DNA of 64,000 bases from Strobilurus pachycystidiatus (taxonomy: Eukaryota > Basidiomycota > Agaricomycetes > Agaricales > Physalacriaceae): assembly GCA_019915135.1 (NCBI GenBank), contig JAHLMK010000011.1, positions 930,001 through 994,000 of the forward strand, in the 5' to 3' direction. Numbering within the stretch: the first letter of the stretch is position 1; each line of letters starts with the position of its first letter. The position numbers and the translations under genes were made by a program. The notes below the pieces were generated by a model. The model was not told where the DNA came from. It searched no databases and worked only from the letters and a program-made list of their open reading frames with translations. Shown in pieces: positions 32,642 to 43,759 of the stretch.

Positions 32642-34774
32642 CTATGGGCGACGAGTCCGACGACCTTGGACGGGTTGCACACGCTGTCCGATGTAGCTAA
32701 GGCCCTGCATTCTGAGAAATATATCGCCATCGACCATGTCGTTCACAAGATACTCCTTGACCTTCCTCAGTTCAGCCAGATGATCAACAGCGGCTAACGG
32801 ATTCTCGAGACTGAGGAGGTGTGCAGGAAGAGGAGATGTTCCAAAGTCGGGAATCATGAGAACACCACGAATGATGGACTGAAGCGGCACAAACTGCGAA
32901 TCCTTCCGAGGCTTGGCTCTGACACGATAGAACCCCAAATCCTTGTCGAGCCGGGTATGGACTCGACTGGGAGTCTCCGTATATGGATGGATAAGAGCAA
33001 CAAGAATCTTCTGCTCGGCGATGCGGATTTGGAAGACCATAACAAGTCGCCCAAAGTAGACGCCATCGTCACTGTTGATCATAACGGAGTCGTATCGCGG
33101 CCATCCATAGAAGAGAGGCGAACACTTCAAATAGTCTGTAGCCAGCTTCCCATTGACCATGTTCTCAAAGTTCACCTTCAGGGAGCCAAACATGCGAATC
33201 TGTCAAGTTCTCGCTGTCAAAATATGTCCATAGTTTTGTTCGCAAGATGTACTCACGTCGTGACTGTCATCCAGTTTCTCAAAGCCTTTGGCACCTGCTG
33301 GGAAGTGGGCTGGCATTCGCTCCATGAGATCGCGACAGAACAGATACAGTTTCCTTCCAAAAAGACGGAAGGCGGGATCTGTTGTCTTCCTCGATTCCAG
33401 ACTGGCAATTGTGGCGTTGCCTCCCCCGTCGCCTCGAGACCCATGCAGGGTACGATGACCTGTAGGATCCATGACAGCATCCCTGGGATCACTGTCAGAT
33501 TCCGTAGTTTCAGGTTTGGAAGCGGCGGCCAGTTCATCTTGAATAGCAATCTGTTGACGAATGAAATCCGAAACATAAATCCAGTGTTCGGCCCGTAGAA
33601 TCTACTCTTTGGATTAGCAAACTCTGAGGCAGGTCGATGTCGGGTTACAGACCTGATTGTCGACGTCCTTGAAGTTAGACCGATCTTGGTAGCTCTCCTT
33701 GATACCCCCATGCATCTCTTCGTTCGGCTTCGTGTTGTAGTTACGTGTGACACCTTTTGCCAGAATATCCTCGAAGAGATGCCTGTGCGAGTGGCTTTTG
33801 GGGAAATTCCAACTCTTGACCGGTACAGACTTCTTCTTTGATTCAGAGCTCTCGTTTACGCGCGACACTTCCCCTGATGAATCACTGTCAGAGTCAGAAG
33901 AATCTGACTCTTCGTCGTCGTCCTCTCGGTCCCTCCTAGCTGCCGCCGCTGCCGCCTGTTGAGCTTCGGTCATTTTTGCTCGAAGTGATGATTCGTATGT
34001 CTAAATTAGAATATTAGACAACTCAACGAAAGAAAAGCGCCTGGCCTAACCTGAATCAGCGCGGAGAACCTGGGCAGCTCCTCCTTCCCTGCGCGTATCG
34101 TATCCTCTGTGTGCACGTCAAGCTCGGAATACATATCCAGACGGTTGTAGCTCCGACAGGCTTTGAGCAGTACATAGCCGTCGGGATCGGTTTCTGGTGT
34201 GATGATGTTGTGTGTAACAAAGAGGACCACCTTTTGGATCATCAACGCGTGGAATTCTGGAGAGTTCAGGACCAACCTTTGATAAATCCTCGTACTTTCT
34301 GCCATCCGTGAACCGAGTAGACGTCCATGAATAGAAGTGATTGAGACCTCGCCATCGGGGGAAGAGTGCCGCTCTGGAGGGTGTCGATCTCAGGGAATGA
34401 TATATCTTAAGATCAAGAAAAATGTACTGTGTATCTGCTAATTTACACCACAGGCCTTTACTGGCACCAGGAGTCACTTTCTCGAGCCGCTGAAGGCGTT
34501 TGATCACCTCGGGCATCATATGCTTCCCCCACAATCCATCATGATAGACGTGTAATCGATCGAAGGAAAGGGCATCAAAGAGATCTCCTCGTAGAAAACC
34601 GAAGAAGCAATTCTGTTGGACAAGGTGAGACAATGAAGATGGATCGCACGACAAGTAGAGCTGACATCAAGGTCCCGCAATCCCTGATTCTTAAACAACG
34701 ACTCCCTCGCAGCCTTTGTTGGCAGGAGGAGAGAGTCCTCTCGAGTTTTCTTGACATCCGTCATTGTGCGGCGG
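32642..34774 (-). pseudogene. Plavaka-type transposase, C-terminal half (split by LTR insertion)
   Basis: Exons on the minus strand read MTDVKKTREDSLLLPTKAAR, NCFFGFLRGDLFDALSFDRL, HVYHDGLWGKHMMPEVIKRL, FPRWRGLNHFYSW, FTDGRKYEDLSKV and LDVHTEDTIRAGKEELPRFS. After a Ser/Asp tract come KSWNFPKSHSHRHLFEDI, LAKGVTRNYNTKPNEEMHGG and DRSNFKDVDNQ. These are the conserved blocks of the basidiomycete Plavaka DNA-transposase family. A C-terminal domain and the stop (TAG, 32642-32644) follow. The 5' end stops dead at 34774, where a 1678-nt LTR begins. The N-terminal half lies at 52952-54813. With the retroelement and one GCGG removed, the two halves join in frame (VYAR then RTMTDVKK). Introns are short and look intact, so the gene was probably functional before insertion. 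Confidence 0.85.
34771..34774. repeat. Target-site duplication of the large LTR element, left
   Basis: GCGG directly before the 5' LTR, matching GCGG at 52952-52955 directly after the 3' LTR. Confidence 0.8.
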
Positions 34775-36452
34775 TGATACGCAGGGTACTATTCCAGTAC
34801 TAGAAACGGGGAATTTTGCGATTCCTGAACAGCCCAAAGACCTTAGGAACCTCCAGTCAAGTACTTAGGATAGAGCACGCAGGAGTTACTGCCTTGACGC
34901 GGGCAAGCCTCCAGGACAAGGTCCAGGCGCCTTAACAAGTCCTTTAGGACAGGCGCGATCGAAACCTTCGATCACCTTCATCCGAATATCCTTATCCGCG
35001 CGTTGGATCCCTTTCAAGATCCCGTACCTTTGCGTGTACCTTGTACTACAGACGATGTGCTATAACCATTCGCACCCAAGGAGGGTCCAAAGGTCTCCAG
35101 GCGGTTCAGTTCGAGCGACCCGAGCCCTGCGCACCTCAACCCAAAGACCTGGAAGGTCCCGAAATAGTTCAAGGACGTCACAACCCTTTTGGGGAAACAA
35201 TCTTCGGAGCTGTCAAGGACTCCGAACCGACGCCTTCCGCTATGCCGATCGATCATGATCCACGATCAAGGACCACCCCGAAAGCAGGGTGTATTACCAC
35301 TTTAAGAAAACACTCCCCTGTAGTGTCTGCGCTCGAAAGGACGTTCTTAACGATCTCCATCCAACCTAGCCACAAGAAAGCAGGTGTCCGTAGGACCTTG
35401 CAACATAAAGATACCTAAGGATCGAAGTCCTTATCGGACCTTGATCTCCTGGGCACAAGGATTGTACCATACCGCCAAGGTGGCGTATATGGCTAAAGGA
35501 CCAAGCGGCCTGGCCGCAGTTGTTTCGACCAGGGATAGCCAATAAGAATCCAGCACTTGTATGACTCGAAAGTCCGATGTATCCGATCCTAGAATAGATG
35601 CTTACTCAGTAGGAACCCACCAGTAGTATAAAAGGGCCCAAAGGACCCATATTTCGGTAGCTTAGAGCCCCCTCCAGTAGCCGCTAGTCAGACGCAGCCA
35701 TTGTAGTGAATCTATCTCGAGTTTCGACTCATTTCTGCAAAGAACCCAAAGTACACAAAGACCCCAAAGACCTTTCCAAGATTTAAAGACATCAGGTGTT
35801 GCCAAACTCCTTGAAAGACTCGAAAGAACCTTATTCCGACGTACCAAGTCAAGTACCAACGAATCTACTTGGTGTTAGAACCTTGTATTCGCAAGAAGGC
35901 CGGTTTGCAAGTGGTTCTGCCCTGCACTCACGCTCTTTCGTGAAGTACTTCCCTTTGAGGAATAAGTCGAGTTTGAACGAGTGTTGTCAACGTCTGAGAC
36001 ACCTTTCGGAACCTTTGGTCCCGGTGCAAGACACTAGAAGTTTGGTTTAAGTGCAAGAAGGAGTCCTTATCGTTAGCAGTCCAGTGGCGTAAAACCTGCG
36101 GTAGCGGCCTGACGATTCCAAGACAAAGTCCTTGTACACCAGAGCACTTGATAGGTAGAAGCTACATTGCCTCGCGCTGTTTAAGGTCTTCATACGTCAA
36201 GAGGTTCGGCCTACGACTTCAAGGTTTTCTTGTGTCATTTCGATCAGAATCCCTACACCCCCAAAAACAACTCGTAGTTTAACTACAGCGATTCGGAATA
36301 CATCTCTATTTCTCCATTACCCAAAAGCACCTTGTTCTCTCGAACCTTTGTGCACCCCAGCTCCCTTACAAGGAGTACTAGTTGTGATAAGGATTGATAG
36401 TGTGGTTAGACGATAGCTTCTTTTCAGAGGTCTATTCCGAACTTGCACATCA
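34775..36452 (+). repeat. Element 1 5' LTR
   Basis: 1678 nt, begins TGATACGCAGGG and ends CTTGCACATCA. It contains a TATAAAA box at 35627. Short frames inside it are not treated as genes because they lie in the LTR in any orientation. Confidence 0.93.
35627..35633 (+). promoter_or_regulatory. TATA box in the 5' LTR
   Basis: TATAAAA in AGTAGTATAAAAGGGCCC; the likely start of U3-driven transcription. The same box is at 52126 in the 3' LTR and at 56711-56717 (minus strand) in element 2. Confidence 0.6.
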
Positions 36453-36457
36453 TATTT

Positions 36458-36475
36458 TGGAGCCCACCGCGAGGG
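36458..36475 (+). promoter_or_regulatory. Element 1 primer binding site
   Basis: TGGAGCCCACCGCGAGGG begins 5 nt after the LTR. TGG would pair with a tRNA 3' CCA end. I cannot assign the amino acid. Confidence 0.6.
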
Positions 36476-36569
36476 GGTGTAAATTTTGATTTCGAAAAAG
36501 ACTTCTAAGTCGACCTTGAGATCGGAATCTCCATAAACAAAAGACACTGGCTGCAAGGAACTCTGGTCG

Positions 36570-38291
36570 TTACACCAACAGCCAGAACCGCGCAAATCCA
36601 CAACCCCCAAAAGGAGACCCAGTTATTGCCGGATCTTCAAATCCAGCAACCTCTGGCATCACTAGTCGCCTAAGAAGCAATCGCCCAATCGCCGGCTCAC
36701 TTTACAACGGTTTACCTAGTGAAGTAGCTCAAGCACAGCGACGCTTTGCAGACCCGACTACTCCCAAGAACCAAAAGAAGAAACGTACGCAAGTACCACC
36801 TTCAACACCTACTGCCTCTAGGATCAGATCTTCTTCAGATCCTGAATCACCTTCGAGAACTCCAACCAGTACCCGAAGACATTCGGACTCTAGAACTTCG
36901 CCTAGTCCCGCATTTGTGACACCTTTCGGAAGTCCTTTGACTGACCTTGAAGACCCCGAAAGTCCAGAACCTATTACCCCCTTCATTGACTTTAACCCGT
37001 CTACCCAAAACACGATACCAGTTCCAGTAATGGCAGTACGAGCAATTGTACCTTCCGAGGAACTTAGCGCTGAAGCTAGAGGCGAGATCCAAGGCAAGAA
37101 GATCCCGATACCATTCTCAAGGGATGCCCCAAAGTTCAAGGGACACTCTGGAGACGATGTGAGGGAATTCTTCACGATGTGCAACTGGATCTTTGACCAG
37201 ACAGGAATCACCGAACAAGGTACTAAGTTGGAAGTAGCGGCGCTATACGCCGGCCACGAACAACGCCTAAGGTGGCACAAAAACCCAGACTACCTGAAAG
37301 GTGTCTGGGCGGACTTCCAAGAATCAGTTCTTTCCTCATACTCAAAGGGAAAGAACGATCCTACGTACGTCCCGGCCGACCTAAAGGATGCCTTGGACCC
37401 GTACCTGGCTAGGCCCGTAGCCAACAAGCAGAAATGGGAAAGCTTTCAGCGCGAAGTGCTCCATATCATGGGACATCTTATCACGTCGGGAGAACTTACC
37501 AATAAGGGTGCTATAGAAGATATCAAGTCCTCTATCACAGAGGGAGTTTGGCATAATGTCCTTGGGGACCTCAGGCGCGATGCGAAAGCTAATGCAACAG
37601 CCGGGACAACCCCACCTATGACTTCACATTGTCAGAGGTCGAGGCAGCGATCTCCAACTACTTCTTGACCGATAAATGGATGAGCAAGAGTGCGAAGGAT
37701 AGTCCTTATAACAGAGAACTTATTCCCGCCTCTACCACCCGAATCAAGACAGAGGAGTTGGATGAATACCTGAATAGGGTAGCTAGCCTTCAGGACGTTA
37801 TCCAGAAAGGAGAAAAGGAACGCGAAGAGGCTCGCAAGGCTGATCAGAAGATGATGGCAGAACTTCTCCATACCTTACAGCGTGGAGGTCCGCAAGGACT
37901 CCGCACACAAGGTTTTGTACAAGAAGCCTCGCCGGTTTATCTACAAACACCTGCTCAAGGTGTCTCAGTCCCGACCAACTTACCGAATGGACTCTACAAA
38001 GCTCCTCCGGGCGCGTTCCCAGGAAACAAGTTCGTAGTTAACGATGGAAGGTGTTACTTCTGTCGTGAACTAGGGCATATTGTAGCGAATTGTCCTACAA
38101 AGGAAATGTGCGAAAGCAATGGTCATATCTACAAGCCTGGTGGTACCAACATATATCATGTAACGAATGGAACTACTAGTCAACCTATTCAAAGGGTTAG
38201 TCCCAAGCAGCCTCTCAGCCCTTGGGAACAAGTCCAGAAGTTTCAACAAGAAAATGCACCTAAGGTATCGGCGTTCCAATCTCAAGAATGA
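36570..38291 (+). pseudogene. gag: gag, copy A
   Basis: The open frame begins upstream without an ATG, with a Ser/Thr/Pro/Arg-rich N-terminus (PSTPTASRIRSSSDPESPSR). A capsid-like segment follows, with PKFKGHSGDDVREFFTMCNW and LRWHKNPDYLKGVWADFQES. Next is a helical part with ELDEYLNRVASLQDVIQKGE, and a zinc knuckle CYFCRELGHIVANC (C-x2-C-x4-H-x4-C). At least two single-base changes break the frame (near 36925 and 37610) relative to the conceptual protein. Copy B breaks at other bases of the same runs. The product would package RNA in virus-like particles inside the cell. Broken as written, but possibly through sequence error in homopolymers. Confidence 0.75.
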
Positions 38292-40025
38292 GTTCGCACC
38301 TGAGGTCGCGATGTATGTTCAAACCCCACCCAAGAAGAAGAGTTTGCCCCCGACGCCTATCAGGGTTTCGGCAGGGCTCGATGAAGGAAGGAGTGCAGTT
38401 AGCACATACTCCTCCGGAGAGCCAGTTCACTGTAGAAACTCGTCAGACTCGTCAGAGCGCAAAAGCACCTAGTGCACCTGTGGATTCAACTCCACAAAAC
38501 AAGGTAACCTCATGGCCTAAGGACCGGGTGTCCGTGGTCATTCCAAAAGCAGCGCCGCCTAAGGTATCATTCTCCAAACCGGAAGTCACTCAAGAAGTAG
38601 AACCTGTTGACCAGGACCTTCTTGACGAAGTCCTGGCGATGGAAGAACCCGACCCGGTGCCGCAACCAAAAGCAGATTCAACTCTGCCAGAAAAGAACCA
38701 ACCAAAGGTTCAACCTAAGGAACCTAAGGTCAAGAGTTTCCAACGTCGTAGCCTGGCAGAAGAACTCTTGCACAAGAATCCCAGTTGGCGTGAAGCCTGG
38801 AAGTTCTTGTTACCCGAAGCGCTACTAGCTACCAACCCCCTTGGCAGCAGAGCATTTCGGACTTCATCAGGAAACGCAACACGCCTGTGGCTGTATTCAA
38901 GACGGAAGTAGTGGCCGATACGGTCCAAGATCACTTCCAACCCGAGCTATATTCAGTCAACTTTCATGAGCAAGGTGATTTACCTATTGGTGGAATTATA
39001 GTCCACGATGCGGTAGAACAGTTGTAAACCTTTCCGGAGGTCACTATACTGGTCCCTTTCAAATGATAAGTGGCAATATGGCGCCGGAAAATGCAGATCT
39101 ACGAACCTTTTGCCCTTGATTAACAAGAATGGTAAAAAGGAGAGTTTAGTGGATGGTGGGTCACAGATTGCCTCCATTTCGCTCAAGGCAGCATTGGAAC
39201 TAGGAATAGCCTATGATCCCACTTTCACCATTACTATGGAAAGTGCGGACAAGGGACGAACCAGTACCTTGGGATTGGCTCGTAACATACCTTTTGACTT
39301 TGAAGGAATTGTCTATTACCTTCAGTTGCATGTGTTGCAGGATCCCGCCTATGAGGTCCTACTGGGACGACCTTTCGAGATCGTTTCAAACCTGGTCATC
39401 ACCAACCTTCCCAACGGGAACGCAATCGGAACCCTTACGGATAACACCAATGGGAAGAAGTTATCGCTACCTTCTTACCGTCGAGGACAGATCCCAAGAC
39501 ATATGATTCCAGGGGGACAAACGGGTTTTCACGGGAACCTAAGGACGTAGGAAACTCCTACGAAGAAGCCGTGTTGATCCTTGAAAGGTCACCAGAAGGA
39601 AACATCGAAGTAAAGCAAAGTTGGATACCTGGTGATAACAGGGAGACCTTCGGGGAAGGGGACTTAACGTCCTTATACATGAAGAAGTCACCCAATAGGG
39701 TTCATCAGGCAGCCAAACGGCTAAGGAAACAACACGCCTTTATGCATGCATCGATGCATCAAGCATCGACACATATGACTGTCCCAGAACATATGGTGAC
39801 ACCTTCGGGACTATTAAAGGTCCCAACCAAGACTCAAGGCTTTCGCAAGGTATTCAATATCAACCAGATTGCGGAACCAAGAAGAACTTAAGTCCTACGC
39901 TACTGCGACTTTGAATCTCTTTTATGGGGTACCAAAGGAGTTAGAACAAGTCTTTACGGGCTTGTCGTAACCTTACCAAAGGATTACATGGCGGAGGCAC
40001 AACAGGAGTTCCTAAGGTTGGAAAG
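36711..40025 (+). repeat. Tandem duplication unit A (gag-protease)
   Basis: Starts TTTACCTAGTGAAGTAGC and is repeated almost identically from 40026. Differences from unit B are nearly all one- or two-base length changes in short runs. Confidence 0.92.
38288..39550 (+). pseudogene. Retropepsin-like protease region, copy A
   Basis: Pro/Lys-rich linker, then KKESLVDGGSQIASISLKAA with the aspartic-protease motif in the form D-G-G-S, and YEVLLGRPFEIVSNLVI (the Ψ-loop region of retropepsins). Compared with copy B several single bases are missing (near 38838, 39028 and 39107), so the frame is cut into pieces. Copy A is followed by the first 460 nt of the linker to RT, and then unit B begins. Confidence 0.7.
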
Positions 40026-41787
40026 TTTACCTAGTGAAGTAGCTCAAGCACAGCGACGCTTTGCAGACCCGACTACTCCCAAGAACCAAAAGAAGAAACG
40101 TACGCAAGTACCACCTTCAACACCTACTGCCTCTAGAATCAGATCTTCTTCAGATCCTGAATCACCTTCGAGAACTCCAACCAGTACCCGAAGACATTCG
40201 GACTCTAGAACTTCGCCTAGTCCCGCATTTGTGACACCTTCGGAAGTCCTTTGACTGACCTTGAAGACCCCGAAAGTCCAGAACCTATTACCCCCTTCAT
40301 TGACTTTAACCCGTCTACCCAAAACACGATACCAGTTCCAGTAATGGCAGTACGAGCAATTGTACCTCCGAGGAACTTAGCGCTGAAGCTAGAGGCGAGA
40401 TCCAAGGCAAGAAGATCCCGATACCATTCTCAAGGGATGCCCCAAAGTTCAAGGGACACTCTGGAGACGATGTGAGGGAATTCTTCACGATGTGCAACTG
40501 GATCTTTGACCAGACAGGAATCACCGAACAAGGTACTAAGTTGGAAGTAGCGGCGCTATACGCCGGCCACGAACAACGCCTAAGGTGGCACAAAAACCCA
40601 GACTACCTGAAAGGTGTCTGGGCGGACTTCCAAGAATCAGTTCTTTCCTCATACTCAAAGGGAAAGAACGATCCTACGTACGTCCCGGCCGACCTAAAGG
40701 ATGCCTTGGACCCGTACCTGGCTAGGCCCGTAGCCAACAAGCAGAAATGGGAAAGCTTTCAGCGCGAAGTGCTCCATATCATGGGACATCTTATCACGTC
40801 GGGAGAACTTACCAATAAGGGTGCTATAGAAGATATCAAGTCCTCTATCACAGAGGGAGTTTGGCATAATGTCCTTGGGGACCTCAGGCGCGATGCGAAA
40901 GCTAATGCAACAGCCGGACAACCCCCACCTATGACTTCACATTGTCAGAGGTCGAGGCAGCGATCTCCAACTACTTCTTGACCGATAAATGGATGAGCAA
41001 GAGTGCGAAGGATAGTCCTTATAACAGAGAACTTATTCCCGCCTCTACCACCCGAATCAAGACAGAGGAGTTGGATGAATACCTGAATAGGGTAGCTAGC
41101 CTTCAGGACGTTATCCAGAAAGGAGAAAAGGAACGCGAAGAGGCTCGCAAGGCTGATCAGAAGATGATGGCAGAACTTCTCCATACCTTACAGCGTGGAG
41201 GTCCGCAAGGACTCCGCACACAAGGTTTTGTACAAGAAGCCTCGCCGGTTTATCTACAAACACCTGCTCAAGGTGTCTCAGTCCCGACCAACTTACCGAA
41301 TGGACTCTACAAAGCTCCTCCGGGCGCGTTCCCAGGAAACAAGTTCGTAGTTAACGATGGAAGGTGTTACTTCTGTCGTGAACTAGGGCATATTGTAGCG
41401 AATTGTCCTACAAAGGAAATGTGCGAAAGCAATGGTCATATCTACAAGCCTGGTGGTACCAACATATATCATGTAACGAATGGAACTACTAGTCAACCTA
41501 TTCAAAGGGTTAGTCCCAAGCAGCCTCTCAGCCCTTGGAACAAGTCCAGAAGTTTCAACAAGAAAATGCACCTAAGGTATCGGCGTTCCAATCTCAAGAA
41601 GATGAGTTCGCACCTGAGGTCGCGATGTATGTTCAAACCCCAACCCAAGAAGAAGAGTTTGCCCCCGACGCCTATCAGGGTTTCGGCAGGGCTCGATGAA
41701 GGAAGGAGTGCAGTTAGCACATACTCCTCCGGAGAGCCAGTTCACTGTAGAAACTCGTCAGACTCGTCAGAGCGCAAAAGCACCTAG
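40026..41787 (+). pseudogene. gag: gag, copy B
   Basis: Same domains as copy A: basic Ser-rich N-terminus, capsid-like core (VREFFTMCNWIFDQTG) and zinc knuckle CYFCRELGHIVANC. Frames change near 40243, 40370, 40915 and 41537, each at a short run where copy A differs by one base. Because copy A breaks at other places, a correct gag probably exists in the genome and part of the damage may be technical. Confidence 0.75.
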
Positions 41788-42823
41788 TGCACCTGTGGAT
41801 TCAACTCCACAAAACAAGGTAACCTCATGGCCTAAGGACCGGGTGTCCGTGGTCATTCCAAAAGCAGCGCCGCCTAAGGTATCATTCTCCAAACCGGAAG
41901 TCACTCAAGAAGTAGAACCTGTTGACCAGGACCTTCTTGACGAAGTCCTGGCGATGGAAGAACCCGACCCGGTGCCGCAACCAAAAGCAGATTCAACTCT
42001 GCCAGAAAAGAACCAACCAAAGGTTCAACCTAAGGAACCTAAGGTCAAGAGTTTCCAACGTCGTAGCCTGGCAGAAGAACTCTTGCACAAGAATCCCAGT
42101 TGGCGTGAAGCCTGGAAGTTCTTGTTACCCGAAGCGCTACTAGCTACCAACCCCCCTTGGCAGCAGAGCATTTCGGACTTCATCAGGAAACGCAACACGC
42201 CTGTGGCTGTATTCAAGACGGAAGTAGTGGCCGATACGGTCCAAGATCACTTCCAACCCGAGCTATATTCAGTCAACTTTCATGAGCAAGGTGATTTACC
42301 TATTGGTGGAATTATAGTCCACGATGCGGTAGAACAGTTTGTAAACCTTTCCGGAGGTCACTATACTGGTCCCTTTCAAATGATAAGTGGCAATATGGCG
42401 CCGGAAAATGCAGATCTACGAACCTTTTGGCCCTTGATTAACAAGAATGGTAAAAAGGAGAGTTTAGTGGATGGTGGGTCACAGATTGCCTCCATTTCGC
42501 TCAAGGCAGCATTGGAACTAGGAATAGCCTATGATCCCACTTTCACCATTACTATGGAAAGTGCGGACAAGGGACGAACCAGTACCTTGGGATTGGCTCG
42601 TAACATACCTTTTGACTTTGAAGGAATTGTCTATTACCTTCAGTTGCATGTGTTGCAGGATCCCGCCTATGAGGTCCTACTGGGACGACCTTTCGAGATC
42701 GTTTCAAACCTGGTCATCACCAACCTTCCCAACGGGAACGCAATCGGAACCTTACGGATAACACCAATGGGAAGAAGTTATCGCTACCTTCTTACCGTCG
42801 AGGACAGATCCCAAGACATATGA
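41696..42823 (+). CDS. Protease domain, copy B
   Basis: A 375-codon continuous frame. The N-terminal half is a Pro/Glu/Lys-rich linker (EEPDPVPQPKADS), with RSLAEELLHKNPSWREAWKF. The retropepsin core is SLVDGGSQIASISL, GLARNIPFDFEGIVYYLQLH and YEVLLGRPFEIVSN. The active-site triplet is D-G-G rather than the usual D-T/S-G. It cleaves gag-pol in a working element. One base change at the end separates it from the linker frame that starts at 42887. Confidence 0.7.
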   Translation: MKEGVQLAHTPPESQFTVETRQTRQSAKAPSAPVDSTPQNKVTSWPKDRVSVVIPKAAPPKVSFSKPEVTQEVEPVDQDLLDEVLAMEEPDPVPQPKADSTLPEKNQPKVQPKEPKVKSFQRRSLAEELLHKNPSWREAWKFLLPEALLATNPPWQQSISDFIRKRNTPVAVFKTEVVADTVQDHFQPELYSVNFHEQGDLPIGGIIVHDAVEQFVNLSGGHYTGPFQMISGNMAPENADLRTFWPLINKNGKKESLVDGGSQIASISLKAALELGIAYDPTFTITMESADKGRTSTLGLARNIPFDFEGIVYYLQLHVLQDPAYEVLLGRPFEIVSNLVITNLPNGNAIGTLRITPMGRSYRYLLTVEDRSQDI

Positions 42824-42886
42824 TTCCAGGGGACAAACGGGTTTTCACGGGAACCTAAGGACGTAGGAAACTCCTACGAAGAAGCC

Positions 42887-43759
42887 GTGTTGATCCTTGA
42901 AAGGTCACCAGAAGGAAACATCGAAGTAAAGCAAAGTTGGATACCTGGTGATAACAGGGAGACCTTCGGGGAAGGGGACTTAACGTCCTTATACATGAAG
43001 AAGTCACCCAATAGGGTTCATCAGGCAGCCAAACGGCTAAGGAAACAACACGCCTTTATGCATGCATCGATGCATCAAGCATCGACACATATGACTGTCC
43101 CAGAACATATGGTGACACCTTCGGGACTATTAAAGGTCCCAACCAAGACTCAAGGCTTTCGCAAGGTATTCAATATCAACCAGATTGCGGAAGACCAAGA
43201 AGAACTTAAGTCCTACGCTACTGCGACTTTGAATCTCTTTTATGGGGTACCAAAGGAGTTAGAACAAGTCTTTACGGGCTTGTCGGTAACCTTACCAAAG
43301 GATTACATGGCGGAGGCACAACAGGAGTTCCTAAGGTTGGAAAGTCAGATCCCTAAGAGGGGTGTATTCGTAGGAAAGAAGTACAAACCAGTAGCCTTGA
43401 AAACCAAAGCTCACCTTGGAACCTTACCTGAAGAATTCAGGATCAAGCGCCACATTCATGGAGACCCACTAGCTGGGATGCCGGAATTAGTACCTGATCC
43501 ACCACCCTTCGTACCCACAGGTAGGTATACTGCCGAAAGGAGGGAACAGATACAAGCCGACCACGTCGGGGACTTCCTGACGGATGCAGAAAGACGGATT
43601 ATAGACTCCATCTTCTGTAACCAGAACGAAGGCTTTGCCTGGGAAGAATCTGAGAAAGGACACTTCAAACCAGAGTTCTTTCCACCAGTGGATATCCCGG
43701 TAATACCGCACACACCTTGTGGTGTTAAGGAATATACCAATTCCACCAGGAATCTATGA
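42887..43759 (+). CDS. gag-pol linker region before reverse transcriptase
   Basis: A 290-codon frame (ILERSPEGNIEVKQSWIPGD, RVHQAAKRLRKQHAFMHASM, AFMHASMHQASTHMTVPEHM, AERREQIQADHVGDFLTDAE). It lies directly before RT and overlaps its frame by 41 nt with a frame change. This segment between protease and RT is typical of this basidiomycete Ty3-type clade; it carries no known catalytic motif. The frame change at 43719-43759 may be a programmed shift or a single-base error. Confidence 0.6.
   Translation: MLILERSPEGNIEVKQSWIPGDNRETFGEGDLTSLYMKKSPNRVHQAAKRLRKQHAFMHASMHQASTHMTVPEHMVTPSGLLKVPTKTQGFRKVFNINQIAEDQEELKSYATATLNLFYGVPKELEQVFTGLSVTLPKDYMAEAQQEFLRLESQIPKRGVFVGKKYKPVALKTKAHLGTLPEEFRIKRHIHGDPLAGMPELVPDPPPFVPTGRYTAERREQIQADHVGDFLTDAERRIIDSIFCNQNEGFAWEESEKGHFKPEFFPPVDIPVIPHTPCGVKEYTNSTRNL

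Larger units (their letters stand above)
40026..43344 (+). repeat. Tandem duplication unit B (gag-protease)
   Basis: Second copy of 36711-40025. The junction falls at GGAAAG|TTTACC, where copy A reads on from the linker (FLRLES) straight into gag (LPSEVAQAQ). Unit B leads into the intact pol. Confidence 0.92.

Noticed and set aside
35034..36050. Protein frames of 65-125 codons inside the LTRs (also at 51513-52549 and 56303-57309)
   Set aside because: They lie in LTRs, overlap on both strands, show no domain, and are conserved only because the LTRs are.
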